The notes under the pieces were generated by a model. It was not told the origin of the DNA. It was given only the letters and a program-made list of their open reading frames with translations, and did not search any database. 64,000 bases of DNA from contig JAKJHU010000054.1 in assembly GCA_022316685.1 (NCBI GenBank), forward strand, positions 1,116,001-1,180,000, given 5' to 3'. This DNA comes from Progne subis subis (taxonomy: Eukaryota > Chordata > Aves > Passeriformes > Hirundinidae). The translations under genes were made by a program, and so were the position numbers. Shown one piece after another: positions 1 to 13,900 of the stretch; the first letter of the stretch is position 1, and the number at the start of each line of letters is the position of its first letter.

Positions 1-3000
1 ACTTTTGGGAGCTGTTCAACAGATCCAAATCCTGCTGGTGGAGGGAGCCCCTTCAGTCTGAAGCATCCACCGAGCATTTCAGGACACAAAGTGCTGCTTG
101 GGAACATGAACTCTTCCACACAGGAAAGCGGAACTGGAGAGATTATCCAGCCTACAACTCCACAAGACTGGGAGTCCCTGAGAAGGGAGATTGCTCAGGG
201 CACCATGGGTTTGCTGTGCATCTATAAGAGGTTCTTTTCTTCAGGAATTAGTAAGGAAATTCGTGGGCATTCACCACTGGGCCCAGTGTGGTTGATGCCA
301 AGTGAGAACTTGCTACCCATCAGCTGCCTTTCCATGGAACAGAATGATGCCAACAAAGGTAAACTGACCCCAACCCAATAAGATACAAACAGTTCAGATG
401 AGGAAGATGATGTGGCATGTAACTGGCAAATAAATCTGTGACTGAGGTGCTTCCATGAAGCCCTAGCCTTCCGTGGAGTCCAAAAGTAATTAGGATGTTT
501 GCCCTTGAAGCATGAAGGTGATAGCAGAGTGGATTCCTCTGACCGGTAATAAATGTGTGCAAAAAAATTACAAACCAGTGGCTCTGGGCTGCTGGAACAG
601 AGGAACCCTCAGGAGAGGCCTGAGGCACTGAAAGTTTGGAGTCAGACATCAATAGCCTCACATTTTAGAGCAGGGGGGCAGATTCAGCCCTCATGGAAGT
701 GAACGATTTCAAACTACCAGGCAGCGTAGCCTGGTGGATCAAAGACTGAATTGAGGCTTAGGAAACCAAAGCCGATCTTTCAGCTCCCCCAAGTAATCTG
801 GCTTCTCTCTGTGCCTTTGCTTCAAGCTCAGTGGAGCAATAGAGGCCCTCCCTGTGCACAAAGCAGAGCACCTGGCAGCGTGGTGCTACCACAGCACAGA
901 GATATGAATAGAGGAGCTGCACTTCTGGATTTAGTTCCCTGTTTTGGATGAAGTTGAAAACGAGCTGAACTCTGGATCCAGCTAACAATGGCCAAAAGCT
1001 GCCTGGCTGGAACACAGAGTGATGACAATCCTCAGAAAGCCTGGAGAGATCTCCTGCCAGCTGAACGGCTTTTCTGCAAGACAAAGGACAGCTTTGGGGG
1101 GAAAGGGAGAGCCTGAACAGGAAGGATGGATGTAAAAAAGCTGGAGAAGCAGCTGAGGGGCTCTGTCCTCCCCTCTGAAACCTGCTGAAGGCAAGCACAC
1201 AGCCATTCAGCAGCCACACACAAACCCAACGCTGCAGCTGCTTGTCTGGGCAAGGTTGTTGGCAGATTAATCCTTGGAAAGTCCCAAGGAGCCTGCCAGC
1301 ACTAACACTGTGAGGGAAACAGGGAGAAAGGAGATGGGGACTCAGCGTGCCTCAAAACTCATGGATTACAGTCTCCATCTTTGGAGATTTTGGCCAAGTG
1401 GTCACACACTCTGGAGTTCTCTTGGAGATGCCTTGTGCTGAGCATGTCTGAGGTTCTGAGGTCCACACGAGGAGTTCCCAGCACTTCCCAAGTCCTGAGC
1501 TGTTTTCCATGCCACGTGCAGACCCAGCAGGGTCAGCCTAGAGTCAGCCTGGGAGAGATGTGGCTTCTTCAGCCTCTTTCTCTGGTGAAGACCTCACTAT
1601 ACAATGGATTGCACCATCTTCTGCCCAGATACAGCAACTTTTCAACTGTCTGGAGACCATACACTGTGTATGTAGGATGTGATGTGTTTTGCAGTTCTTT
1701 GGGATGGAAACTTCCTATGGATTTGGGATAGAAAGATGGTTTGAGTTTAGGAAGGCAGGTTAGAGTCCAGCTACTAATAATGGTTCACCTGCCCACTTAA
1801 GAACTCTCCTGAGTCCTCCTGTGCAGCTCACAAGAGATTCTTTCCACACTCAATGGAAATAGACACACCTCTAGAGGTAAAGTTACACGAGAATGTTGCC
1901 TTTTTGAGTCCTTAGGAGTGTGCAGGAACCTGCCACTTTCCACAACACAATAACCAGCAGAGCAGCACAAAACTTTGCAGCATGTCTAAAGCATTCTCCC
2001 TCTCCACCCAGTGCTTTCCATTATGACCCATTTTCTGGTGCTTTTTTTCCCTTCCTTCTCTCATTTCAAGTCAAAAGCATTTTGACACCCTGCCCTTTGT
2101 GAACGCTGTGTGTCAGAGGATCTACAGGGATGGCAAATCGTGTTTGCCTCTGTCTAATCTGTGCAGGCAGCTGGGCCACTTCCATCTATAATTGGGTGCC
2201 TCTGGGGGAGTGTCACTGTCACAGCTGCAGTGGTGGGCACCACTGGACTGCAGCAAAGCCAGCACAAGGCTAAGACAGAGGAGCTGACCTGGGCCTCAGT
2301 GTTCTTGCACTTAAAAATAGGAAAAGATCATCCTGCAGTTGAGTTTAGGAGGAGGAGAGTCAAAAAATAAAAGTCACTTTTTTTGGAAGACAGTGAGTAA
2401 AACTCAGACTGTGTCACAGCTGATGCTCAGACAGTGCAGGAGAGCAAAGCCAGGCTTACTCCAGGAGACAGCTGGTGACAGTGTCTGCACCACAGTAATC
2501 TGTGTTTACAGCAGGGCCACCTTTGGCTTGGAAATGGCACTTAAATAGCAACTGGTTTGTTCTCCTTGTTTGCTTTAAACCTGTGTGTAATCACCTCCAC
2601 GGCTGCTGCCTGCCATTCTCATCTGGTAAATGAGACAAATCCAGATGTCTCAGCTTGTAAAAAAAGCGAACACGTAAAGCAAACCATGCGCCAGCTTCAA
2701 TAAATACCTCTCTCAGATGTTTCAGATTTCCTCATTTTTGGGGGTTTTGTTTTTCTTCTTCAAAAACACAAGGTTCCTCCTCCCTATTTTCTCTTGCCAC
2801 GTGTGGCAACTACTCAAAAACACAAGGGGAAAGAAGGCAGCTTTGTTGAAGACAAAACAAACAAGCATTTGCATTTGGCAGTTCCCTTTGCACAAAGCAA
2901 GGCCTGTGTGGGATTTCAGAGGGAAGGGGGGATTTGTCAGGTAGGCAGGAGCTCCAAGCAGCACTAATGTGTTCTGACACCCTCGCTTCTGTTTCCCATA

Positions 3001-4976
3001 CCACAGCCTTGTTCTACACCGAGGTTTGAAACGCTCAGGCCTTGCTGGCATGAAGGGACAGAAGTATCCGTGGCTCCAGGGCTTTTCTGGGAGAGCTGAG
3101 CTCCTGTGGGGAGGCAGCTCAGCACAAGCAGGATGTTTGGGGCTGCCAAGGAACCGAGGAACGCAGCCCACGTGAGGTGTGAGGGGGTGCAAACCAGGAG
3201 AGGTGGTCCAAGGAGAAAAGGATGGGAAGAAAGGCAGGAAGGGTAGATTTCCACATTGCCTTTAGCCCCCAGTATCTGCTTGGATTTGTTCCTAAGACCG
3301 GACACCTTTGAAGGAAGAAGAAAGTGACCACAGGCCAGAGGCATTAGAGCAGGAGGAACACCCAAGTGCAGGATAAGTTCTTTATAATAACCCACCTCAC
3401 ACACCAGAGTTTCTTATTGAAAGTGCCACAAATACATGAAATAAAACCTTTCTTCATACCTGCAGGCTCCCCCATGCCAACAATCCCTCTTTTTCTGAGC
3501 ACAGTGTCCTTAAGACACTTTAAACCCTTGTTATTTGTTACGCAGCGTTATAATCCTCCTCTATCTCTGCGTTATTGGCAGGGATTTGGAGTCTGAGCAC
3601 GCAGCACAGACTTTGATGCCTTGCTGAGACATCTTGTTACTCAGTGTGTAAAGAGAGAGGAGCAGCCCTGGCTGTGAGGAGAGTCAGGATAGGATATGGG
3701 AGAGCTGGGAGCACATGAGGTCCAAAGGAGCAGCAGCTCCACGTAGATGGAGCCAGCTTGGAAGACAGTGTGGCACCACCTCTTCCAAAAAAAAAAAAAA
3801 AAAAAAAAAAATCTTGTTTAGCTATATCTGAAGATGATAAATATTTTCTGAGGAAAGAAGGAAAAGTTTCAGGAAGAAAACTGTTGTTCTTTACCAAAAA
3901 AAACCCCACAAATAAAATAAGAAATTAGCTAAACCCAAGAAAAATATAGCAGCAAAAAGAAAAAGCTTGTGAAATCCTAAAAATGCAGAGACAGATATGA
4001 AAGGACAGAAATTCTTCAACAAGGATATTTGTACAGAAATCTGTGAGGCTCCTAAACACGAGAGCCTGTTCCTTTTCAGTCACCCAATACGAGCAAAAAC
4101 CACTGAAGGGCAAAAAAAACCCAATGCTGGGGCCAAAGAGAAGCAGATGGGCCAACTTCTCACTGCAGTGAGGAATGCAGGGAAAGAGAAGGAAGGGAGG
4201 GATCTGCCCTGTGCTCAGGACCACAGCCCTGATCATTTGAAACATTCCTGAGATGGCCACTGAACAAAGAAAAAGGAAGGTGGAAGCTCTCAGAGGAGAG
4301 AAATTACAGCCCTGCTTCAGCCACTGCCAGCTGCTGGGCAAATCTGGGGGTAAGACTGGGACTCATTCCATGGAGAATCCTGCTGCATTCCAGGAAGCAA
4401 AGGCAGGAATCAGCTTTAAAGCTGCCGAGGAAGCTGGCTGGGCAGTGCTGACCCCCTGGACGCTGCTCCCGCCAGGGGCTGCTGGCCAGGGCTCTCAAGC
4501 TGCTTCATTTTTGTTTTGCTGAGAAAGGAGAATCTGTTGAGGAAAGTTTTTTAAAGGCCAAATGCTTGGAGTCCAAACTCCTTCCCTGCCCACAAAGCTG
4601 TTAGTTTCTTTCCATTCCTTGAGTAGGGCAGGCAGAGCCCCAGCTGTGCACTGTGACCAGGGGAGCTGTGCACTCCTGCAGAGAAACGACCCACAGCAGC
4701 CTCAGGGGAGAAGAGAGGGGCTGGGGGCACCTCCAAGGGGCTTTCTTGGCCTTCCCCCCAGATGATTTAGGGCAAGATCCTTCTTTTTGCTGGCCAATGA
4801 GTTGCAGGCTTTGATTGTAGAGATGACCAAAGAGTGCGGAGAGTGTGGGAGAAAGGGCTGCAGGTTTCCTGTCCCCTGTCACTGCAGCACTGCTTGGGTC
4901 TGTACAGCGGGGTCTGAACTCTCAAATGAAGCAGAAAGGGTCAGTCAGCTCCTCTGAGCCAGCAGCAGGAAAAAGA
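1..4976. other. Intergenic, no supported gene
   Basis: Open frames up to about 156 codons occur on both strands but overlap each other, lack family resemblance and lack matching splice sites. Apart from the A tract at 3787, only a repeat-poor segment at about 2570-2740 stands out slightly. Confidence 0.6.
3787..3811 (+). repeat. Homopolymer A tract (25 bases)
   Basis: An uninterrupted run of 25 A. The preceding 170 bases do not resemble a processed gene copy. Confidence 0.9.
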
Positions 4977-5025
4977 CAGCGATGGATGTGCAGTGTGATG
5001 GATGTGCAGTGAGGTCACCCACTCA

Positions 5026-5093
5026 CACCCCCATCCCATCCCATCCCATCCCATCCCATCCCATCCCATCCCATCCCATCCCATCCCATCCCA
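5026..5093 (+). repeat. CCATC pentanucleotide microsatellite
   Basis: About 13 near-perfect copies of CCATC. Immediately upstream (4981-5011) a 15-base unit, GATGGATGTGCAGTG, is present twice with period 16. The six-frame readings Ser-His-Pro-Ile-Pro and Gly-Trp-Asp-Gly-Met are products of this repeat, not proteins. Confidence 0.95.
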
Positions 5094-7066
5094 GAAATCC
5101 ACCACAAATACACAACCACAGCAACTCGGTGGGTGTTTTAGCCTGAAGATGGGCTCCAAACTGCCAAACTCAGGGCAAGGTGCAGATCCCAACAAGGAAT
5201 CTGCAGTGTGAACAAATGCAAAAGGCATCTCTGTGGATTCCTGCCCATCGTGCTTTGATTTGGACACTCATCAAAGCCATTAGGGGACCAACAGCAGCCC
5301 TGAGCCTACCTGTGCAATCAGATAGGCACCTGCCAGAGTTAGGAAAACAACGTGCTGCTCCATTTAATTGCCTGCTTTTATTCTTTTAATGGGAGGAAAT
5401 TGCCAGCACACAGGAGCCAGCTCTCTCTGCAAACAGCTGAACCGCTGGGCTCTGGGAGCCCTCAGAGGCTCCTGTGTACAGGGAGACTCACGTGTTGACA
5501 AAGTCGTTTCCCCAAGAAGCTGCACATGGCTGGGTTTGATTTTGCATGCATGAGCTGTACTCGGATCATCTCCATGCTTTGTTAGGAAGAAGGAATTCCA
5601 CCAACATGGCACTGATCGCTCCTCGTTACCCCGACCCTGTGATATGAATGGATCTGACTTTGTAATCTCAGCACTGTTAATACTGATTAAAACCAAATTA
5701 TTACATATTTGTATCAACCCTGGCAGCAGAGTCTCCCCTTGTCCTTCAGCATTAGCAAGTGAAGCTCTGAAGCAGCTGATGCCCAGGAAAGCAGATGATG
5801 TCCTGGAGAAGGGGAAGGGAAGCAGCCCCCTGAGAAGGGAGGTGACAACCGCTCCTGGAGGCCGTGGTGCTCCCGGGTGGCAGGGTCAGGACTCGTGCAG
5901 GGCTTTTCTGTGCCTGTTGCTCACTGCTTTCTGGATATTCTCCCTGTTAGGGTGCAGGATCCAGCACACACGGAGGATTGCAGTCATTAAACCCCTGCCA
6001 AACTCCTTGCTGGGGTGGGTGGCAAGGCCCAGGGATGCTGTCACACCCAGCTCGGTGTGGAGCGAAGTGATTGCTGTCTGCAGAACTCACACAACCAGCT
6101 AAAGGTGTTGTACAGGCTGGGGATTATCTCCTGCTACCCAAATCCAGCACAATTTGTTCAAATCCCTACACCTTCTCCACTTAGAGGATCCTGGGCTATT
6201 TATATTATATTTAGGAAAAGAAAATGTTCCAGGGAAAGCCAAATAAAATCCAGGCTCTGCTGTAATTCCAGACTAGGTTAAAAACACAACAAGGAGTTTT
6301 ACAGTGGTATCAGAGTGCCCTGGCTTTGATGACAGCCCCGTTGGTGCTATGAAAATATGCAGTGAGACACCCCTTGCCTCAATGACGCAGATGTCTCTCA
6401 GGCCTTCTAATCCCCCTTTGATGAGATGCCACACAGCTCAACAGGAAGTCCTGTTCTATTTCTGAGGGAGCACTGCTAAATTGTTTTGCTCAACTGATAT
6501 AAGATATTTCAAGTTTACAAAAGAAAACCAATTTTCAAAGGGTAAAACTGTTGGGCGGTGATTTAATTGTTATTTTTCCAACACAAAAGAGCCCAGCAAG
6601 GCCTCCAGGGAAATGGATTCCTACAGTAAAGGGTCATTTTTGATGAACTGTCATTTTCCTCCATTGTGCAATTCAATATTTCTTGAGAATCACTATCTCC
6701 ATTCTTCATGATTGAGATAAGAAGACTCAGAGTTAACTGAAAGGTAAGAACTGCGTTTCCAAAAGAGTTCCCCCTTCTTCCACTGAAATTTTCGATTTTA
6801 AAAGATTTCACACATATCAAAGGCATGAACAGCTCCTATAACTTTTCCCCTACTCTGTTTTTTAAGTAGGTAAATCTTCAGGCCAGTGACTCTTATAGTC
6901 TATGTATGGACTTCAACTCAACAGAATCCCAATTTTCAGCAATGAATTAATGCTCTGGGAGTAATTAGAAAAAGCCTTGTTTTTTTAAAAGTCTGATTTA
7001 AGACTGGATGGTGCTAGAGATGTTTGAACTCCATCCACCAAGGAGAAACTCTGCATATTATTCCTC
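5094..7066. other. Intergenic, no supported gene
   Basis: No gene, RNA gene or interspersed repeat is recognised. The region from about 6840 to 7020 is AT-rich with ATTA cores. Confidence 0.55.
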
Positions 7067-7150
7067 AAAAAAAACAAAAACAAAAACAAAAAAACCCCAA
7101 CCAAACAAACAAACAAAAAAAGAAAACAAAAACACCCACAAACAAACAGA
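7067..7150 (+). repeat. A/C-rich simple repeat
   Basis: Tandem CAAAA- and CAAA-type units. Followed after about 8 bases by a T-rich tract (7158-7205). Confidence 0.9.
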
Positions 7151-7157
7151 ATTCCAC

Positions 7158-7205
7158 TTTTTTTTTTTTTACTTTTTTTTTTTTACTTTTTTTTTTTTTT
7201 TTTTT
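7158..7205 (+). repeat. T-rich simple repeat
   Basis: Three T-runs separated by AC dinucleotides. It is the approximate reverse complement of the A-rich tract just before it. Confidence 0.9.
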
Positions 7206-7459
7206 CCCCAGCAGGCAGCACTCAGAGCCATTCACAGCCTCAGAAGCCAGAAGAGAGTGGAGTTCAAAGCAAGGGAAAGAACAGGGAAATGGAGTAGAAA
7301 TGAAGAGGTCTGAGGAGGGGCACCACTATTAACTCCCACTGCTCCCTCTCCAGACAGAGCAGGCTCTGACATCTGATCTCTGGGCACCTTGCTGGGTTCA
7401 GCTGACAAATGGCTCTAAAATAACAACTCCCCCCTGCAGCCCCTTTGGGTCATGCCACC

Positions 7460-7990
7460 CCATCCAACTTGGAGAAATCATTTATCATTGATCTGATGGC
7501 TTAAGCACATCTGCATAGTAAGTGGCACACACCCAGAGAAGCTCTCTGGATTTCACAAATCCTTAGCAGTGCGTTTTTTAATAGAAAACATCAATCCCGA
7601 GTAGCCTGAAGGGACAAACCCTCTTTAATCATCCACCACGCTGAGGACTAATTTCAGACAAAGGCTCGATGCTCCCAGTCACCTATAGCATGGAATAACT
7701 CAGATGATTCCTAAATTCACACAGAAAGGTTCAATCGCCTTTTCAAAGCTGGATTGCAGATCCTGTGTTAATTACTACGGGAAATTACATCTCCAGTAAT
7801 ACTCAGCAAGGCTTTACAATAAATGCTGTCTGATCTATTCCTGCTCAGCCTTGAACTCTTTGTGGAATATTTGTAAATGTAATGGGTACTTCATTTCCAC
7901 CACTGCTCCTGAATAATTCATACAGTGGAAGATCCTTGCATGGTTCTGTGAATTGAGAGACTTGGGGTATTTTGTTCTCTATAGTTAATG
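7460..7990 (+). promoter_or_regulatory. Candidate conserved non-coding segment
   Basis: About 530 bases without simple repeats or convincing frames but rich in short homeodomain- and GATA-like cores (CATTTATCATTGATCTGATGG, split over 7480-7500; TTAATTACT near 7770; GAATAATTCA near 7910). Composition differs from the flanking, more G/C-patterned sequence. Low certainty. Confidence 0.2.
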
Positions 7991-7999
7991 GATTAAAAC

Positions 8000-10900
8000 A
8001 GGTTTTTTTCAGCTATGAAACCAGGTAATTTATCACCACAAACCCAAGTATGGTTCATACGTCATTGGCTCAACCGAGAAACACATCTGTGAGTCTGGAT
8101 ATCAGAACAGAACAACCAACAGTTTTAAATCATCCCATGTTGTCCGAAAAGCCAACAGAGTTGCAAAATAAAATGCTGAGAAACTGCCTCAGATCAGTCA
8201 AAATATTTCCTTTCCTATTTTTTTCAGGCCTTTTACTCAACCATTTTGTTCATCCACAAAACAGTACATTTTGAAACATCACTTTGAGAAGAGAAAAAGA
8301 AATAAATCAAAACTCCTTTCCATTCAGAAAATGTCATAACTGGGAGCTCCAGCACTTTCATGATATTCCTCCCCAGCTCCCTTCCAAGCAGAATTGTCAA
8401 AATTGGTAAGATTTCTTCAGCAATTTCTATTTCATCAAAATGACATTTTTCAAGACAAAACTGTTGTGACAAAAAAAAAAAAAAGTCAAAACCAAAACTC
8501 AACAAAACCGAACATCTCTGATCCAATTGTCTTTGACAAAAAGAGAATGTCTCAAAGATGCAAAACCTCTCCGTGGGTGAGTCCCAGAACATCGGTCTGA
8601 CACATCCAGGTTGAACATGCAAGTTCCTCTTAGGTAACAACAAAAGAAAAATGAATCAACCTGAACTTCAGTGGGCAGAGATACCTTCGAATATGTTCAG
8701 AGCCAAGTGGAGACTTCCTAAACTGCAATTCTTCACCATTTTAATGAGGAAATTTCATGTTCCAGCCTTAAAATGTGAGGACAAGAAGACGGAGGCTTTG
8801 TCAGCGTCCGTCTCTGGAGGTGAGCACTGACCTCTGGGTTCTGCACCGATGCAGGATTTGGTGTTGGAGCTCCTTCCATGGGTTTTGGTACAATTTGCAC
8901 TTCAATCTCTGTTTTCCTGTCTGCCCCCACCAGGCACCAACTCTCAGTTCCCACCTGACCTCTTCAGCTGGATGTGAGATGTGCCCAGCCAATAGCCAGC
9001 ACCTGCCTTGTCTCTGTCAAAGTCAGTTCATCAGAGGAAAACTCCAGGTGTCACACAGTGCTGGAGTTTCCAAAAGCTGTTTACAAAGCTCTTATGGGGC
9101 ACCACCTCCATTTTCTCAGTGTCAGCAACAAATCTGCTCAATTCACCTGTCAAAATGACTCCTCCAACCCCTCTGCCAGGAGAAAATGCCCAGGAACACA
9201 CTCGGGGAGAACAAATCATTTTGGCTTTGGCTCAGTCATTGTCACCAGCTGCAATAAGATTCCCAGGACTTCATGGTCCTCATGCCAGACATATCCACAA
9301 CCCCTTTTCTGTGGAAGGATTGCACAGCTGGAACTCGAGGCACAGACAGAAGATCAAACAAGATATGCAGAGGGAAGTTCATCATTCCATTGCTTTTCCA
9401 GACAAAGATGGAATTGCTCTCCAGAGCTGAGCTGATCCTGCAGAGTGGTGGTGAAAACACTGGAAATCACCTCTATTTTTTCTCCTCAAACATAACTCAG
9501 CTGGTCAATGTCTGCTGCCAGGGAAGAAAGGGTTGCTCCACACAGTCATCCTGGTGACCTTCATGAGCAGAGTTTGGGTTTTAAAGCCCTGCAGTGTGTG
9601 GGGCTGGAGGGGCCCTGAGCAGGGATGGAATTGTGAAATGGCACAGCACAGCTCAGGGCTGTCAAGCCAAAAGGTGCAGTGGATTTTCAAAGGACAACAG
9701 ATTTCCCATGTTGAACAGAAGAGGTTAGTGGTACCACAGGTGCCTGTGATGGAGCAGGACAGACGCCTCTTTCCCAAATTCACGGGATTGGGATTACCCT
9801 TTTAACCAAATTCCAAGCCCTTATCCTGGCCAGAAAAAAAACCAACCTGCACAGATTTGAAGAATTCAGGAGCAGAGAGGGCCTAACGTAGTGTCAAACC
9901 TCATTTCTTTCCATCACAGACAACACATTTTTCTTCCTAAGCCCTGCAAAAGCTCTCACTGGATGGATGCAGCACATCCTCAGCCAACAGCAGCCTGAGC
10001 AACGTTGGTGTGAGCAGCTCTCTGCCTACTAGAGGAAAATTTCCCTGCAAATCGCAAAGCCTGAGGAAGAATCACCAAATTTTGCCAGTGATTATTAGGA
10101 TAATGCCTGCCCAGCAGAAGTAAGAAACTTGCTGAGATGGATAGCTCAGCAAAGTGGAGCGTTCTGCTCCAATTTAATTAAAAAGGTATTTGGGAAAATG
10201 ACAAATGCACCACGGAGCTCAGCCCTGTCTGGGACAGACCTGGAGCTCTGCGTGCTTTAAAAAGCAATTAAGAAAAGACAAGAACCACCATTAGCCTTGG
10301 GGAAAGAAAACCCACAATATGCTTTTAGCCCAAGGCAAGAAAAACAGAGAGGAAATGCTCCTTCCAACCCAGAGCAGCCCCTTTGAAGCCCAGGCTGAGC
10401 CAAGGAACACGAACAAGGTTTGGCTCTGTCTGACCAAGCTCAGCCAGGCTCTGCTCTGTGAGGGCAGCTCAGTTCAGTGTGAGACCATGACTTATTCACA
10501 CAGTTTTCAGGTTCTGGGACCTAAAATGACTGAAGGCAGAGAACAGGTTGCAAGAAACAAGAAAGCAAGCAGCAGAGCAGCCTTCCTCTGCCAGCCTCAT
10601 TGGATGGCTCCAATCCCTGATTCTTCTACCTGAAGACGTGTTCTGCCCTGGCCCTGTTGGTAGTTCTGGCTGAACATCCACATCTGCTTCCATAATCAAC
10701 AAGAAACTGAAAATCTCTGAAGAGGAATGCCAAGAATTCACTTTGGAAGTGTGTGGTTCCTCATTTCTGATAATTATCCAAAAAAAGCAAAGATCTAAAT
10801 AAAAATATGGAAAATGTGTTGTTTCCTTATTGCAAGATAGAGTAAAAATTATAAATGTCTCCCTCAAATCAAACTGAAAGCATTTGTTTTGACACATTCC

Positions 10901-13900
10901 AGTTTAAAATGCTGCTGGAAGAGACATGTTTCCATTCAATGTTTTGATTTTGACAAAAATGTTTAAAAAAAAATTTAAAAAAAAAAAAGTTTTGCTGCAG
11001 TTTTTTTCTGCCAGCTCCCGGAGGGATCAGTCAAAGCTTCCTGAAGCTCAGAGTGATTAGCAAGCTGTCACAGAACTGAGACCCTAAAATGCATTTGACA
11101 CATCAGATGCATCAGACCTGGAAAGCATGCCAATGCTGGATCTTCACATCTAACTCTTGGATCTGCCTCCTTTAGGATTCACTCTCTTCTCTGATAGAGC
11201 AAGAGAAAAGCAATTAGCCTCATTCATCCCTTGGGAATGAATCCCCCCCAGCCAAAACGCCAGGTTTGGCTGCTGTGCAGAAAAAGGAGCTCATGGATGA
11301 TGAGCTGACGTTCCCAGTGTCCAAGAAGCAGAGCCACAGCCATCGTTCACTCCTTCCAGGGCAGGGGAGAGCAGCAGCACCAGGATTTCAAGAAAAGAGC
11401 AGTAGAAAACACTTCCTGTTGTAACTCGAAGCAGGAGGCTCCTGAAGGGAGAGGCCCTGGGCATGTGGTGGGCACACACCTCAAGGGGCTCTGCCCAGGA
11501 ATGCCACAGCCTGGAGATCCCGTGGAGAAGCTGCAAAGTGCAAAATGTGTTGGTCTTGGCAGAGCAAAAGGTTGGAGTTGCCCCATCTGGCAGCTGACAT
11601 CGCTCTTCCTGCAGAGCTGAGCTATTCTGGCTGTTCAGATCACAAAGCTCTCCGGCTGCTCTCTCTTTTTGAGCATCATACACTGACTTTCCGGGAAAGA
11701 GATTGTTCCTGCTCCAGTGAGCAAGCCCAAGGCCTCCACAGCACCACCCCACATTCGGATTTCTCGTTGCAGTTAGAACAAACATATGTTCAAACAGCCC
11801 TGACTCGAGTGTGTGTCCAGGTGGCCGCACAGAGCTGTTGGAGCAGGCAGATGTCCCCACTTAGACACTGGCAGTTCTAGGGCACAGCTCCTTCCCCTTT
11901 TCCAGGCAGCCAATCCCACCAGAGCTTTGTGGGGATTTCTTGCAGGGAAGTGGCACAACTCCTGTGGCGCATTTCCGTGCTCAGGAGCACTGAGAGTCCA
12001 GTTGAATCCCAAGTGAAATCTTTTATTGTCACTACTGTGTTCCACCCAGAAAATAGGTCAGGTTCTCCACGGACAGGAAAAGCATCACAGGGGGCACAAT
12101 GTCCTGTCTCTGGGACATCACACTGAGAGATCAGAGCTCCAGCTGGCCCTGCCCTCAATGAACAGCAGGAATCTCAGGGTTTAGGGTGTGGATTTCTGCA
12201 TCTTCTCTGGGAACATCCCACCTTCTTGCGTCCCACACTCAACTGAAACGTTATATAAATAAATGAAATTATCTCACCCCAGATCTGGCTAAAGCTCTCT
12301 TTTTCCATGCAAGGACATTCACTGCTCCCTTTTCCCCAGCAGAAACTTGTTTTCTAAGCAAGGAGAAGATGGAGTGACACATAAATGAGGAGCTGACATT
12401 CATCAGCTTACGCAGCAATGCTAAACCATCCGCTTGCATCACCCAGACCCCCTGGATGATCATTAGCTCTCGGGGTGTTTCAGTCAAGCTTGCAAGATGC
12501 TTTATATCAGTCAGGAGAGACTTTCTAATCAACTGACACAGTTTAAAGCATTTTGGATGGGGAGGCACGGACGTAGGAACGTGAGCCTGAGCACAGATGT
12601 ATAAAATTGTAGGTGATCAAAGGTAGTGCATCCAAGGCAGGATTAAAAGACGTTTAATACAGCTTTTCCCAATAAGCCTGAGAGATGAAAGAACTGCCAC
12701 AAGGCCTTGCTGGAGGCTTAGAAATTGCTCTGTGAAATCAGCTGCAATTGGTAATTAAATGGAAACCTTGGGGGTGTTCTGAAGACTTTTTTCATAGCCT
12801 GGCATAAGGGAACTCATCTTTAAATTACGTAGACTTTTACCTTCCACGGAGGTGAAAGTAAAGCACCATCCTGCTGCTCCTGAATGTCCTGCCTCAGAGC
12901 AGCAGGCTCAGTGCAGGAGCAGACGTGGCTCCTCAGCCTCTCTATGCTGGGATCAGGACACACAATCCTGAATGTGAGCTCCTCAGAGGGTTCCTGTTTT
13001 TCCAGTGTCTGCCCTCAGCTGAGCCAGCTGTACACCAGGGAACTCACCAGGGAATTGTGCCCCTGTGCACACAAAACCAGCCCAAAGCCTCTAAAGTGCT
13101 CTAAAGTCTCCCAGCAGCTCCCAGAGCATCTTCTCCTCCCTGGAAGTGCACACAGCTCCTCCACAGCTGCTTCCAGCCTAAGCCTTTGATCTGCTCCAGA
13201 GAGAGCCCAAGGCAGGCAGGAGATCTCTTGTTTGACTGGGATGTGGGGGGAAAAAAGTAAAATCCTGGTCCTGATGAAAGACAGGAGAACGACGCGAGTT
13301 CTTTAACAGATTGTGATGGATCGGAAATTCTGAGTGTGCACATTTGGAAGGGAAACCAGAGCGGAGCAGAAAGCTCAGCCTTGTGGGTAGAGCATCCAAA
13401 CAGGCTTCGGGAGATTTTGGTTGGTCTCTCAGCTCTGCTCCCACTTTGCTGGGTGCAGCTGCGGCTGAGCCCTTCTCACGGCCCATTTCCCTTCCCTTTG
13501 CAGTAAAAGGGGTCGGTCCTTTTTGATCGACTCGCAAGAATGGGTTACTCAGCGTTTGCTTGAAGAGTTCCTAGGATAACAAGGGCTATAAACAAAGCAG
13601 ACCTGCTACCCTGGATTGCAGTTCAACAGCGTTTAGAATCCCGTTTGATGCCAAGTGCTTTGGTTCCTGTTGTAGCCTTTCATTTCTAGATGGCACAACA
13701 CTCTCACTCTGAGGCAAAGTACTCCTTCAGACAAAGCTGAATCTGCTGAAAGTAGCACTGGAAATCCTTTTTTTTTCAGCAGAACAACAGCAGGTGAGGG
13801 CAGCTCAGCTGCAGACAGCTGAACAGCTGCTGAAAAACAAACTAAGACAAAAAACGTTTGGAAAAAAAAATAAAAGCAGGTTCAGTAAAAGAAACAAAAA

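Noticed and set aside
3620..3811. A possible processed pseudogene ending in the 25-base A tract
   Set aside because: The sequence before the tract has no polyadenylation signal in place, no coding similarity and no flanking duplication that I can see.
6140..6180. A GTTCAAATCCC sequence resembling a tRNA B box
   Set aside because: No A box at the right distance and no cloverleaf stems could be formed.
11291..11860. A 189-codon - strand frame, the longest in the desert before 50 kb
   Set aside because: No recognisable family, low-information composition and overlapping frames on both strands; typical of GC-moderate non-coding DNA.
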